NCBI RefSeq assembly: GCF_001548235.1
Contig: NZ_AP014938.1
Coordinates: forward strand, 1,488,001-1,552,000
From: Rothia mucilaginosa
GTDB lineage: Bacteria; Actinomycetota; Actinomycetes; Actinomycetales; Micrococcaceae
DNA: 64,000 nucleotides
Reading direction: 5' to 3'
Within the stretch, counting starts at the first letter, position 1. Each line of letters begins with the position of its first letter. A program made the position numbers and the translations under genes. This document shows positions 1 through 9,099 of this stretch, piece by piece. The notes under the pieces are model-generated. The model searched no databases. It was not told the DNA's origin and saw nothing but the letters and a program-made list of their open reading frames with translations.

Positions 1-549
1 GAGGCAGTGAAGCTGTTGACCGGGGTGGGGGAGCCACTCATGGGTGAGGTTGGCCTATATTCGGCGTTAAGCGGGAGGTGGGAATATATACCTCTCGTAG
101 CTAGCGTGCAAGCTGTACCTAAGAAAAGTGTCGTTTTGCCTCAAGAAACGAGCTATAAGCCCAAAAATTATGTAACAATTCGTAATATTTCTCAGGATTT
201 TACTAGCTCTTCTACTGATTCGACGCCTCGTCCCATAAGTGCCCAGGACCTTAAAAAGCTGTCATCGGATGAAAATATTGCCCTTTTGGACGTCCGTGAG
301 CAGGTGGAATTCGAAGCTTTCGCTATTGATGGCGCTATTAATCTTCCTCTGACTGAGTTGCTGGAGGCCGGTCGGAATAGTGTTTTAAAGGCCTTGATTG
401 AGCGTAAAATCCCCGCAAATGCCCAGAAAATCGTTATTTACTGCACTGGATACGCTAGAACGGTTGAGGCGGCTCGCGAAATTGCCCCTTTGGTAGGGCG
501 TTCTGTGTATATGTTGGAGGGCGGAATTTCTGCCTGGCTTACGGTCTAA
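1..549 (+). CDS. MoeB/ThiF-type adenylyltransferase with C-terminal rhodanese domain, 3' part only
   Basis: The reading frame is open from the first base, so the gene starts outside the window. The first roughly 35 residues (EAVKLLTGVGEPLMGEVGLY, then SALSGRWEYIPL) match the end of the MoeB/ThiF/UBA-type adenylation domain. A linker follows, then a rhodanese domain from about base 230, with DVRE and a C-T-G-Y-A-R loop whose Cys codon is at 442-444 (persulfide site). Family knowledge: such fusions (MoeZ-like) activate the C-terminus of MoaD/ThiS sulfur carriers and deliver sulfur to them. The position directly before narG fits a role in making molybdenum cofactor for nitrate reductase; that pairing is inference. 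A GTG at base 7 could look like a start, but the homology continues through it. Confidence 0.85.
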   Translation, partial: EAVKLLTGVGEPLMGEVGLYSALSGRWEYIPLVASVQAVPKKSVVLPQETSYKPKNYVTIRNISQDFTSSSTDSTPRPISAQDLKKLSSDENIALLDVREQVEFEAFAIDGAINLPLTELLEAGRNSVLKALIERKIPANAQKIVIYCTGYARTVEAAREIAPLVGRSVYMLEGGISAWLTV

Positions 550-614
550 AACACCCTTATTTCGCATGAATTAGGCAAGGTTTTTATCTCGTATTTTCCA
601 TGCCAAATTTCAGA

Positions 615-628
615 TATATTGGGCAGTA
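615..628 (+). promoter_or_regulatory. Candidate -10 element placing narG on a leaderless mRNA
   Basis: TATATT at 615-620 ends 7 bases before the ATG at 628, so initiation would fall on or next to the A of the start codon. No good -35 is seen at 592-597 (TATTTT), which suggests activator dependence. No FNR-type TTGAT-N4-ATCAA site was found in 550-627. Confidence 0.4.
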
Positions 629-3600
629 TGGAACAAGCATCACAGATTAAGGGCCCGGATGGCCCCCTTACCGATCAGCTGATTAAGTTCGGTAAGTTCT
701 TCTCCCGCTGGGATGAGACTGAAGACGGCCGCGCCGTCTTCCGTGAAGGCGGCCGTGAAGGTGACGCCTTCTACCGCGACCGTTGGAGCCACGATAAGGA
801 AGTTCGCTCTACCCACGGCGTGAACTGCACCGGCTCCTGCTCCTGGAAGGTGTATGTCAAGGATGGCATTATCACCTGGGAAGCACAGGAAACCGACTAC
901 CCCACGGTTGGTCCCGACCGCCCCGAGTACGAGCCCCGCGGCTGCCCCCGCGGTGCAGCGTTCTCGTGGTACACCTACTCTCCCACTCGCGTTAAGTACC
1001 CCTACGTTCGCGGTCTCCTGCTGGAGATGTACCGCGAAGCGAAGGCAATCCACAACGATCCCGTGGACGCCTTCCACTCCATCGTGTCCGACCCCGCCAA
1101 GCGTGCACGCTACGTTAACGCACGTGGTAAGGGTGGTCTGGTGCGCTCGACCTGGGCTGAGGCTCTTGAGCTGATGGCTGCTGCTCACGTGCACACCATC
1201 AAGTACTACGGTCCCGACCGTAACACCGGCTTCACCCCGATTCCGGCAATGTCCATGACCTCCTTCAGCGCGGGTGTTCGCTACATCCAGCTGACCGGTG
1301 GTGTCATGACCAGCTTCTACGACTGGTATGCCGACCTTCCCGTGGCTTCCCCGCAGGTCTTCGGCGACCAGACCGACGTTCCCGAGTCCGGCGACTGGTG
1401 GGACGCTGCATACCTCATCATGTGGGGCGCAAACGTTCCGCTGACCCGTACCCCGGATGCTCACTGGGTCTCCGAGGTCCGCTACCGCGGTACCAAGGTT
1501 GTCACCGTGAGCCCCGACTACGCCGACAACACCAAGTTTGCTGACGAGTGGCTGCCCGCACAGGCAGGTACCGACGCGGCACTGGCTATGGCAATGGGTC
1601 ACGTCATCCTCAAGGAGAACTATGTCGACCAGCGTGTCGAGTTCTTCGAGGACTTCTCCCTGACCTACACCGACCTTCCCTTCCTGGTCACCCTGGAAAC
1701 CCGCGAAGACGGCGTGAAGGTCCCCTCCAAGTTCCTGACCGCTGCAAAGCTTGCTGGTGAGGCTGAGCAGCAGAACGCTGACTTCAAGCCTGTCCTGATG
1801 GACCGCGAGACCGGTGAGGTCTTCGTGCCCAACGGCACCATGGGTCACCGTTACGCTCAGGAAGACCAGGGCAAGTGGAACCTGGACCTGCAGGGTCGTA
1901 AGCCGATTCTGTCGATTCGCGACCTGCCCCAGGGCCAGACCGCAGCCGTGGAAATCAAGATGCCGACCTTCGATAACCCGAAGGGTCACGGCGACGTCAT
2001 TACCCGCGGTGTGCCCGTAGCCTACGTTGAAGGCCACGAAGTCACCACTGTCTTCGACATCATGCTGGCACACTACGGTGTGGGCCGCGAGGGCCTGCCC
2101 GGTACCTGGGCTAAGGACTACGAGGACTGGAACGTCCAGAACACCCCGGCATGGCAGGAACAGATTACTTCTGTCCCCGCCGAGGCTGTTATTCGCGTTG
2201 CCCGCGAGTTCGCTAAGAGCGCCCTGGATTCCGGCGGCCGCTCCATGATTATCTTCGGTGCAGGTATCTGCCAGTGGTACCACGCTGACACCACCTACCG
2301 CGCTATCCTCGCCCTGCTGAACCTGACCGGTTGCCAGGGCCGTAACGGTGGCGGTTGGGCTCACTACGTGGGCCAGGAGAAGGCACGTCCGCTGACCGGT
2401 CTGACCAACATTGCTAACGCTCTGGACTGGAGCCGCCCGCCGCGTCACATGATTGGTACCGGCTTCTGGTACATGCACACTGACCAGTTCCGTCAGGATG
2501 CATACTCCACCGATTACCTGCAGTCCCCGCTGGCTAAGGGTGAGCTGCGCGATGTTCACACTGCTGACGTTGTGGCACGCTCCGTGCGCATGGGCTGGAT
2601 GCCGTTCTTCCCGCAGTTCCCCGAGAACCCGATGGAACTGGCTGATAAGGCAGAGCAGGCAGTGGCACGCGGCGAGGCTTCCTCGAACGCGGACTACATT
2701 GCACAGCGCCTGAACTCCGGTGATCTGGAATTCTCCGTTGAGGACGTCGACAACCCCGTCAACTGGCCTCGTACCCTGACCCTGTGGCGATCGAACCTGT
2801 TCGGTTCCTCCGCTAAGGGTGAGAGCTACTTCCTGAAGCACCTGGTCGGTAGCATGGACAACGTCCAGGGCTCCGACGCGGAGAAGCACCCGAACGAAGT
2901 GAAGTGGGTCGACGACGCACCTCAGGGCAAGCTGGATTTGCTGGTCACCTCGGACTTCCGTATGACCTCCACGACCCTGCTGTCTGACATCGTTCTGCCG
3001 ACTGCTACCTGGTACGAGAAGCACGATATCTCCTCGACCGATATGCACCCGTTCCTGCACGCGTTCTCCCCGGCAATTGACCCGCCGTGGGAGGCAAAGA
3101 CCGACCACGAGACCTTCAAGGCTCTGGCATACGAGTTCACTCGCCTGGCTAAGAAGCACCTCGGCGTCCGTAAGGATATCGTTTCGGTCCCGCTGCTGCA
3201 CGACACCCCCGGCCAGATTGCTCAGCCCGGCGGTCACGCACCCGACTGGAAGAACACCCCCGGTATGGTGGGCGTGCCCGGCAAGAACATGCCGAACTTC
3301 GTCACTGTCGAGCGTGACTACGGCGCACTGTACGACATGTACACCACCGTTGGCCCGCTGTTCGACAAGCTCGGTGCCACCACCAAGTTCATCACTTACG
3401 ATCTGAAGGACGAAGTCGCGAAGATGGCTAAGGAATTCGGTGTGATGGACTCCGGTAAGGGCGCAGGCCGTCCGGCACTGGATACCGACGTGAAGATGTC
3501 TGAAGCAATCCTCATGATTTCCGGTACCGCTAACGGTGAGGTTGCTGTTAAGGGCTTCAAGGAGCTCGAGAAGCAGACCGGTCTGCACCTGATGGACCTG

Positions 3601-4347
3601 GCAGAAGGTAACGAGGAACGTCGTATTACCTTCCCCATGACCCAGGCCGCACCGCAGCCCGTGATGACTTCCCCCGAGTGGTCCGGTTCGGAGACCGGTG
3701 GTCGCCGTTACGCTCCGTTCACCGTCAACATCGAGAAGAAGAAGCCGTTCCACACTCTGACCGGCCGTATGCACTTCTTCCTCGACCACGACTGGATGCA
3801 CGAAATGGGCGAGGCTCTGCCGATTTACCGTCCGCCGCTGGATATGACCGGCCTGTACAACGAGCCTGAGCTCGGTACTACCGATGGTGTTTCGGTTGCT
3901 GTTCGCTACCTGACCCCGCACAACAAGTGGGCAATTCACTCGCAGTACTTCGACAACCACTACATGCTGAGCATGTTCCGTGGTGGTCCGACTGCGTGGA
4001 TGAGCCCGCAGGACGCTGAGAAGATTGGCGTCAAGGACGGCGAGTGGATTGAGTGTGTGAACACCAACGGTGTCTTCGTGGGCCGTGCGGTTGTTTCGCA
4101 CCGTATGCCCGAGGGCGTCTGCTACGTTTACCACGCTCAGGAGCGTATGGTTAGCCCGAAGTCTGAAGTCACCGGTAAGCGCGGTGGTATTCACAACTCG
4201 GTGACCCGTATTCTTCTGAAGCCCACCCACATGATTGGTGGCTACGCTCACCAGGCGTTCGCCTTCAACTATCTTGGACCGACCGGTAACCAGCGCGACA
4301 TCGTCTCGTACATCCGTCGCCGTAAGTCCCAGGAGGTAACTTTCTAA
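628..4347 (+). CDS. narG: Respiratory nitrate reductase, alpha subunit NarG
   Basis: Catalytic subunit of the membrane-bound quinol:nitrate oxidoreductase, reducing nitrate to nitrite at a bis-MGD molybdenum centre facing the cytoplasm. The N-terminus carries the FS0 [4Fe-4S] ligand set (H-x3-C-x3-C, with a third Cys in RGCPRG about 35 residues later). The motif SFYDWYADLPVASP holds the Asp that is the Mo ligand in E. coli NarG. Length of about 1239 residues is normal for the family. Start: ATG at 628 is preferred; a TTG at 619 is in frame, but neither has a Shine-Dalgarno. TATATT lies 7 bases before the ATG, suggesting a leaderless message. The stop overlaps the narH start by one base. No twin-arginine signal is seen, as expected for cytoplasm-facing NarG. 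Confidence 0.97.
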   Translation: MEQASQIKGPDGPLTDQLIKFGKFFSRWDETEDGRAVFREGGREGDAFYRDRWSHDKEVRSTHGVNCTGSCSWKVYVKDGIITWEAQETDYPTVGPDRPEYEPRGCPRGAAFSWYTYSPTRVKYPYVRGLLLEMYREAKAIHNDPVDAFHSIVSDPAKRARYVNARGKGGLVRSTWAEALELMAAAHVHTIKYYGPDRNTGFTPIPAMSMTSFSAGVRYIQLTGGVMTSFYDWYADLPVASPQVFGDQTDVPESGDWWDAAYLIMWGANVPLTRTPDAHWVSEVRYRGTKVVTVSPDYADNTKFADEWLPAQAGTDAALAMAMGHVILKENYVDQRVEFFEDFSLTYTDLPFLVTLETREDGVKVPSKFLTAAKLAGEAEQQNADFKPVLMDRETGEVFVPNGTMGHRYAQEDQGKWNLDLQGRKPILSIRDLPQGQTAAVEIKMPTFDNPKGHGDVITRGVPVAYVEGHEVTTVFDIMLAHYGVGREGLPGTWAKDYEDWNVQNTPAWQEQITSVPAEAVIRVAREFAKSALDSGGRSMIIFGAGICQWYHADTTYRAILALLNLTGCQGRNGGGWAHYVGQEKARPLTGLTNIANALDWSRPPRHMIGTGFWYMHTDQFRQDAYSTDYLQSPLAKGELRDVHTADVVARSVRMGWMPFFPQFPENPMELADKAEQAVARGEASSNADYIAQRLNSGDLEFSVEDVDNPVNWPRTLTLWRSNLFGSSAKGESYFLKHLVGSMDNVQGSDAEKHPNEVKWVDDAPQGKLDLLVTSDFRMTSTTLLSDIVLPTATWYEKHDISSTDMHPFLHAFSPAIDPPWEAKTDHETFKALAYEFTRLAKKHLGVRKDIVSVPLLHDTPGQIAQPGGHAPDWKNTPGMVGVPGKNMPNFVTVERDYGALYDMYTTVGPLFDKLGATTKFITYDLKDEVAKMAKEFGVMDSGKGAGRPALDTDVKMSEAILMISGTANGEVAVKGFKELEKQTGLHLMDLAEGNEERRITFPMTQAAPQPVMTSPEWSGSETGGRRYAPFTVNIEKKKPFHTLTGRMHFFLDHDWMHEMGEALPIYRPPLDMTGLYNEPELGTTDGVSVAVRYLTPHNKWAIHSQYFDNHYMLSMFRGGPTAWMSPQDAEKIGVKDGEWIECVNTNGVFVGRAVVSHRMPEGVCYVYHAQERMVSPKSEVTGKRGGIHNSVTRILLKPTHMIGGYAHQAFAFNYLGPTGNQRDIVSYIRRRKSQEVTF

Positions 4348-5960
4348 TGCGCGTTATGGCACAAGTTGCTATGGTGATGGCGCTCGATAAGTGCATCGGC
4401 TGCCACACCTGCTCCGTGACCTGTAAGCAGGCATGGACGAACCGAGCCGGTACCGAGTACGTCTGGTTCAACAACGTTGAGACTCGTCCCGGTCAGGGTT
4501 ACCCCCGCCGTTACGAGGATCAGGAGAAGTGGAAGGGCGGCTGGGTGCTGAACAAGCGCGGTCGTCTGGAGCTCAAGAGCGGTAACCGCTTCCAGAAGCT
4601 CTTCACGATTTTCGCTTCCCCGATTCAGCCCGAGCTGAACGACTACTACGAGCCCTGGACCTACGATTACCAGAACCTGACCAGTGCTCCTCTGGGTGAT
4701 GACTTCCCGGCTGCTAAGCCGGTCTCCCTCATCACCGGTGAGGACACCAAGGTTGAGTGGGGTATGAACTGGGACGACAACCTGGCTGGTGCGACCGAGT
4801 ACGGTCACCTGGACCCGCTGGTTGAGAAGGTTCGCAAGAAGGCTGAGGACAAGATTAAGTTCGAGTTCGAGCAGACCTTCATGTTCTACCTGCCTCGTAT
4901 TTGTGAGCACTGCTTGAACCCCTCCTGCATGGCTTCCTGCCCCTCCGGCGCTATCTACAAGCGCGCTGAGGACGGTATCGTGCTGGTTGACCAGGACCGT
5001 TGCCGTGGTTGGCGTCAGTGCATCACCGGCTGCCCCTACAAGAAGGTGTACTTCAACCACAAGACGGGTAAGGCTGAGAAGTGTACCTTCTGCTACCCCC
5101 GTATTGAGGCTGGTATCCCGACCGTGTGTGCTGAGACCTGTGTTGGTCGTATGCGCTACATCGGCATCTTCCTCTACGATGCAGACCGCGTGACTGAGGC
5201 TGCTTCGGTTGAGGATGAGAAGGACCTTTACGAGGCTCAGCTGTCGCTGATGCTTGATCCTTCGGATCCGGCTGTGATTGAGCAGGCTCGTAAGAACGAC
5301 ATCCCCGATGCGTGGATTACTGCAGCTCAGAAGTCGCCCGTGTACAAGCTGGCGAAGGAGTGGAAGGTGGCTCTGCCCCTGCACCCCGAGTACCGCACCA
5401 TGCCCATGGTTTGGTACGTGCCGCCGCTGTCTCCGATTGTTGATCTGCTCAAGGAGCAGGGCCACGATGCAGAGAACAGCAACAACCTGTTCGGTGCTAT
5501 TGAGTCTCTCCGTATTCCGGTTGAGTACCTGGCTGAGCTGTTCACCGCAGGCGACACTGAGGTTGTTACTAACGTTCTGCGCCGCCTGGCTGCGATGCGT
5601 TCGTACATGCGTGATATCAACCTCGGTGGCGAAGGCAACGAAGAGATTGCTCAGGCTGTTGGTATGACCGGTCAGCAGGTGTACGAGATGTACCGCCTGA
5701 TGGCTATCGCTAAGTACAACGAGCGTTACGTTATTCCGAAGGCTCACATGGAGGACGCCCACAACCTTGAGGAAATGGGTTGCTCCCTGAGCGTGGATGG
5801 CGGACCCGGCATGTACGGCGATGCGTTCAACGACATGGAGGGTCGCCCGACCCCCGTGTCCACCGGTGTCTACGAGGCTAACAACAAGGTCAGCTTGTTC
5901 AGCTGGGACGGTTCTTCCCGTCCTGACGGCCTCTTCCCGAACACCACCGGAAAGAAGTAA
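4347..5960 (+). CDS. narH: Respiratory nitrate reductase, beta subunit NarH
   Basis: Iron-sulfur subunit carrying electrons from NarI hemes to NarG. Four ferredoxin-like cysteine groups are visible: C16-x2-C19-x2-C22-x3-C26; C186-x2-C189-x4-C194-x3-C198; C219-R-G-W222-x2-C225-x3-C229; and a C-x2-C ... C-x3-C group in CTFCYPRIEAG...CAETC. Trp222 in place of a Cys is the family hallmark of the [3Fe-4S] cluster. Length is 537 residues, slightly longer than the E. coli protein. The ATG overlaps the narG stop (TAATG), and AGGAGG at 4331-4336 is the ribosome binding site, so translation is probably coupled to narG. Confidence 0.97.
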   Translation: MRVMAQVAMVMALDKCIGCHTCSVTCKQAWTNRAGTEYVWFNNVETRPGQGYPRRYEDQEKWKGGWVLNKRGRLELKSGNRFQKLFTIFASPIQPELNDYYEPWTYDYQNLTSAPLGDDFPAAKPVSLITGEDTKVEWGMNWDDNLAGATEYGHLDPLVEKVRKKAEDKIKFEFEQTFMFYLPRICEHCLNPSCMASCPSGAIYKRAEDGIVLVDQDRCRGWRQCITGCPYKKVYFNHKTGKAEKCTFCYPRIEAGIPTVCAETCVGRMRYIGIFLYDADRVTEAASVEDEKDLYEAQLSLMLDPSDPAVIEQARKNDIPDAWITAAQKSPVYKLAKEWKVALPLHPEYRTMPMVWYVPPLSPIVDLLKEQGHDAENSNNLFGAIESLRIPVEYLAELFTAGDTEVVTNVLRRLAAMRSYMRDINLGGEGNEEIAQAVGMTGQQVYEMYRLMAIAKYNERYVIPKAHMEDAHNLEEMGCSLSVDGGPGMYGDAFNDMEGRPTPVSTGVYEANNKVSLFSWDGSSRPDGLFPNTTGKK

Positions 5961-5963
5961 TAA

Positions 5964-6704
5964 GTGGCTGGATTCTTTTCCAAGCTCATGGGCAAAGCCG
6001 GTTCCGAGGCTGCTGTCTCGGAGCCGGCTCAGCCGGAGAACCCGTTCGATATCGATTACGGTCCCGGCGAGGATAAGGACTCGGTAATCTACCAGGTGAG
6101 CGGTATGCTCCTGGGCTACCCCGATGAGGAAACTCTGAAGGTTTTGCCCGAACTGGTTGAGATTACCGCTTCCACTCAGGATGAGGCTTTCATTGCTGCC
6201 GTAGATGCGGTTCAGCAGTGGCTGACTTCTAAGGACCTGGAGGATGTGCAGTCCGAGTACGTGCAGGAGTATGACCTTTCGCGTCGTCATTCTCTGCATC
6301 TGTCCTACTGGACCGATGGCGATACCCGCCGCCGTGGTGAGACTCTTCTGCGTTTCAAGCAGATGTACCGCGACTCCGGTATGTTGACTGTTTTGAACGG
6401 TGAGCTTCCGGACTACCTGCCGCTGGTGCTGGAGTTCTGTGCGTTGGTGGATCGCCGTAAGGGCCGTTCCGCTTTGCAGGCGTACCGTCCGTCCCTTGAG
6501 CTTCTTCGTCTGTCCATGAAGGACGGAAATCTGCCCCACTACGGGTTGTTGCAGAGCATCTGCGATACCCTTCCTGGCGTCTCTCCGGAGACTCAGGAGG
6601 AGGTTCAGAAGATGGCTGGCTACGGCCCTCCCGTCGAGACTGTTGGCCTGAATGGTTACGCTGATCATCAGCTGCTCCAGCAGGCTTCGGCTCGTTCTAA
6701 CTAG
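5964..6704 (+). CDS. narJ: Nitrate reductase molybdenum cofactor assembly chaperone NarJ
   Basis: System-specific chaperone (TorD/DmsD/NarJ family) that binds apo-NarG and allows cofactor insertion and docking to NarI. It is 246 residues, mostly helical. The conserved stretch YVQEYDLSRRHSLHLSYWTD and the following GDTRRRGE block are typical of actinobacterial NarJ. GTG start 3 bases after the narH stop. It should act in the cytoplasm and is not part of the final enzyme. An acidic N-terminal stretch precedes the helical core. Confidence 0.94.
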   Translation: MAGFFSKLMGKAGSEAAVSEPAQPENPFDIDYGPGEDKDSVIYQVSGMLLGYPDEETLKVLPELVEITASTQDEAFIAAVDAVQQWLTSKDLEDVQSEYVQEYDLSRRHSLHLSYWTDGDTRRRGETLLRFKQMYRDSGMLTVLNGELPDYLPLVLEFCALVDRRKGRSALQAYRPSLELLRLSMKDGNLPHYGLLQSICDTLPGVSPETQEEVQKMAGYGPPVETVGLNGYADHQLLQQASARSN

Positions 6705-6730
6705 TTTTATCCCTTGTGAGGAGACAACAC

Positions 6731-7564
6731 GTGTACGTACTTGCTTCTGAGAACGCAGGACATGCTGCACAGGCTGTAGCCGATCCGGGTATTGTTGACA
6801 TCCTGCTGTGGGGCGTTCTGCCCTATGTTGCACTGGTCGTTCTGATTGGTGGCACCATTTGGCGTTACCGTACTGACCAGTTCGGATGGACTACCCGCTC
6901 GTCCCAGGTCTATGAGTCGAAGCTGCTGCGCATCGCTTCGCCCCTGTTCCACTACGGTCTTGCGGCCGTGTTCCTTGGCCATGTTGGTGGTCTGCTGGTG
7001 CCTAAGGCACTCACTGACCTGGTCATTTCGGAGGACACTTACCACATTGTGGCGCTGGCTGGCGGTTCTGTTGCCGCGGTTGCGACCATTATTGGTATGT
7101 TCGTTCTGATTGGTCGTCGTGTTTCGAACTCTCGTGTGCGTTCGGCTACCACTCGTAATGACGTTCTGATGTATGTCGTTTTGGTTCTGGTGATTCTCGC
7201 TGGTACTGCGGCTACTCTGCTTTCGGCTGTGAACCCCTCGGGCGGTTTGCCTCCGGTAAATGGTCACGAGGTTCACTTCAACTACCGTGAGACCATTGCT
7301 GTTTGGTTCCGTTCGCTGTTCTACTTCCACCCTGAGGTGGCTCTGATGGTGAATATTCCTGTGGCTTTCAAGATTCACATCGTGGTGGCTATGGTTCTGT
7401 TCATCATTTGGCCCTTTACCCGCCTGGTGCACGCACTGACTGTGCCCCTGCACTACCTCTTCCGCCCCTACACCGTGTACCGCTCTCGTGGCGGCCAGCG
7501 TGTTGGTGCACGTCGAGGTTGGGACCCGGTAGGCACTCTCCCGCGTGAGCGCGCCGACCGCTAA
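6731..7564 (+). CDS. narI: Respiratory nitrate reductase, gamma subunit NarI
   Basis: Diheme cytochrome b membrane anchor that oxidises quinol and passes electrons to NarH. It is 277 residues with about five hydrophobic spans, beginning with ILLWGVLPYVALVVLIGGTI; conserved His residues lie in LFHYGL and FKIHIV contexts. Start GTG at 6731 is chosen because GAGGAG at 6718-6723 sits 7 bases upstream; an in-frame GTG at 6716 would put that site inside the gene. It closes the narGHJI set and is followed 30 bases later by narK. Confidence 0.94.
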   Translation: MYVLASENAGHAAQAVADPGIVDILLWGVLPYVALVVLIGGTIWRYRTDQFGWTTRSSQVYESKLLRIASPLFHYGLAAVFLGHVGGLLVPKALTDLVISEDTYHIVALAGGSVAAVATIIGMFVLIGRRVSNSRVRSATTRNDVLMYVVLVLVILAGTAATLLSAVNPSGGLPPVNGHEVHFNYRETIAVWFRSLFYFHPEVALMVNIPVAFKIHIVVAMVLFIIWPFTRLVHALTVPLHYLFRPYTVYRSRGGQRVGARRGWDPVGTLPRERADR

Positions 7565-7594
7565 TACACACATCCATATTGCAAAAGAGGAAAT

Positions 7595-8815
7595 ATGAGC
7601 ACCCCTGCTGCACCGAGCTACGACCTGAAGAATGGTCAGCTCCGTAACGTTTTGCTTGCAACCTTCGCCTCAACCATTGGTTTCTGGGCGTGGACCGTTG
7701 TTGGCCCGCTGGCGAAGATGTATGCAAAGCAGATGCACCTGGACGCTGGTATGACCAGCCTTCTGGTTGCTATGCCGATTTTTATCGGCGCTATTGGCCG
7801 TATTCCCGTTGGTGGTCTGACTGACCGCTACGGTGGTCGTATTATGTTCACCGTTGTTCTGGCGATTAGCGCGCCCCTGGTCTTCCTGGTTGGTGTTGCT
7901 GGTCAGCTGAACTCGCTGCCCATGCTGCTTGTTGTGGCATTCTTCCTGGGTATTGCGGGTACCGTGTTCGCTGTGGGTATTCCCTTCAGCTCCGCATGGT
8001 ATGACGCTTCCAAGAAGGGCTTTGCGACCGGTGTGTTCGGTGCCGGCATGGTGGGTACTGCAATTTCTGCATTCGCTACCCCCCGCCTGGTGCAGGGTAT
8101 TGGTTACTTCCAGACTCACGTTCTAATTGCTGTTATCTGTGCTGTGACCGCTGCTATTTCTTTCTTCTTCCTGAAGGATTCTCCGGCAACTGTAGGCCGT
8201 GAGGTTACTCCGCTGATGCCGAAGATTATTCAGGCATTCAAGGTGAAGACCACTTGGCAGCTGTGCTTCCTCTACGCTGTTGTGTTCGGTGCGTTCGTGG
8301 CATTCTCGAACTACCTGCCTACTTACCTGAGCAACATCTACAGCTTCAACGCTAACGACGCTGGTATGCGTGCGGCTGGCTTTGCGGCTGCTGCTGTGAT
8401 CGCTCGTCCCTTCGGTGGTGTCCTGGCGGATAAGTTCGGCCCGAAGGTCATCACCCTCATCTCCCTGGGTGGTGTGGTGATTCTGGCAGTTATTACCGCG
8501 TTCCAGCCTGATGCTGAGCACGTGTATGGTGCTGTCTTCATTCTGATGGCTACTCTGCTGGGTCTGGGCCACGGCTCGGTCTTCGGCTGGGTGGGTCGTG
8601 TAGCTGACCCGAAGAACGTCGGCGCGGTGTCCGGTGTGATTGCTGCTGCTGGTGCTCTGGGTGGCTTCTTCCCGCCGCTGGTGATGGGTGCAACCTACAA
8701 CCAGGCTGAGAACAACTACTTCATCGGTCTGATGCTGCTGGCTGTGACTGCGGCTCTGGCTTTCCTGTCGGCATTCCTGGTGCCGAACGGTGGCAAGCCC
8801 AACCACGCTAAGTAG
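7595..8815 (+). CDS. narK: Nitrate/nitrite transporter NarK (major facilitator superfamily)
   Basis: A 406-residue, 12-span MFS transporter of the nitrate-nitrite porter family. The MFS loop 2-3 motif is seen as GRIPVGGLTDRYGGR. The nitrate signature region appears as AGMVGTAISAFATPRL and, in the C-terminal half, GHGSVFGWVGRVADPKNVGAVSGV. It should import nitrate, export the nitrite made by NarGHI, or both. ATG with upstream AGAGGA; it is the last gene before a strong hairpin, so narGHJIK is probably one operon. Confidence 0.94.
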   Translation: MSTPAAPSYDLKNGQLRNVLLATFASTIGFWAWTVVGPLAKMYAKQMHLDAGMTSLLVAMPIFIGAIGRIPVGGLTDRYGGRIMFTVVLAISAPLVFLVGVAGQLNSLPMLLVVAFFLGIAGTVFAVGIPFSSAWYDASKKGFATGVFGAGMVGTAISAFATPRLVQGIGYFQTHVLIAVICAVTAAISFFFLKDSPATVGREVTPLMPKIIQAFKVKTTWQLCFLYAVVFGAFVAFSNYLPTYLSNIYSFNANDAGMRAAGFAAAAVIARPFGGVLADKFGPKVITLISLGGVVILAVITAFQPDAEHVYGAVFILMATLLGLGHGSVFGWVGRVADPKNVGAVSGVIAAAGALGGFFPPLVMGATYNQAENNYFIGLMLLAVTAALAFLSAFLVPNGGKPNHAK

Positions 8816-8867
8816 GGTCTTCTAGTACATCCTTCTGCGGGATGTATGTGAAGTTTGCTTTGACTGA

Positions 8868-8909
8868 GTCCGGCTCGTTTTCTCTTCGGAGAGAACGAGC
8901 CGGACTTTG
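8868..8909 (+). terminator. Intrinsic terminator after narK
   Basis: A 17-bp stem with a TTCG tetraloop: arms 8868-8884 and 8889-8905, one G:T pair, followed by a short T-rich tail. Confidence 0.8.
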
Positions 8910-9099
8910 TGCGTTTCTGCGGTTTTTCGTCTTGCGGGGAGGGGATTTAGCGGGGCAGAAGAGCTTGATATTCTGGCATGTCGAATGTTGGTAAAGGTGG
9001 CAAAACTTTGTGGAGATGTGGGACACTTAAGATGTTCGACTCGTCGCAATAGCGCGACGTGACCCCTCTACGGTTTGCGCCGACCAATAGGAGAATCCT

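Noticed and set aside
550..627. FNR or NarL site upstream of narG
   Set aside because: No TTGAT-N4-ATCAA or clear heptamer pairs.
640..4251. A 1203-residue open frame on the minus strand opposite narG, and similar ones opposite narH, gcvP, rpoB and fusA
   Set aside because: The plus-strand genes are certain by homology. Opposite frames stay open because of strong third-position codon bias, and their translations are low-complexity (Val/Leu/Gly/His-rich) without known motifs.
8941..9099. Glycine riboswitch upstream of gcvP
   Set aside because: No conserved core or tandem aptamer pattern could be found.
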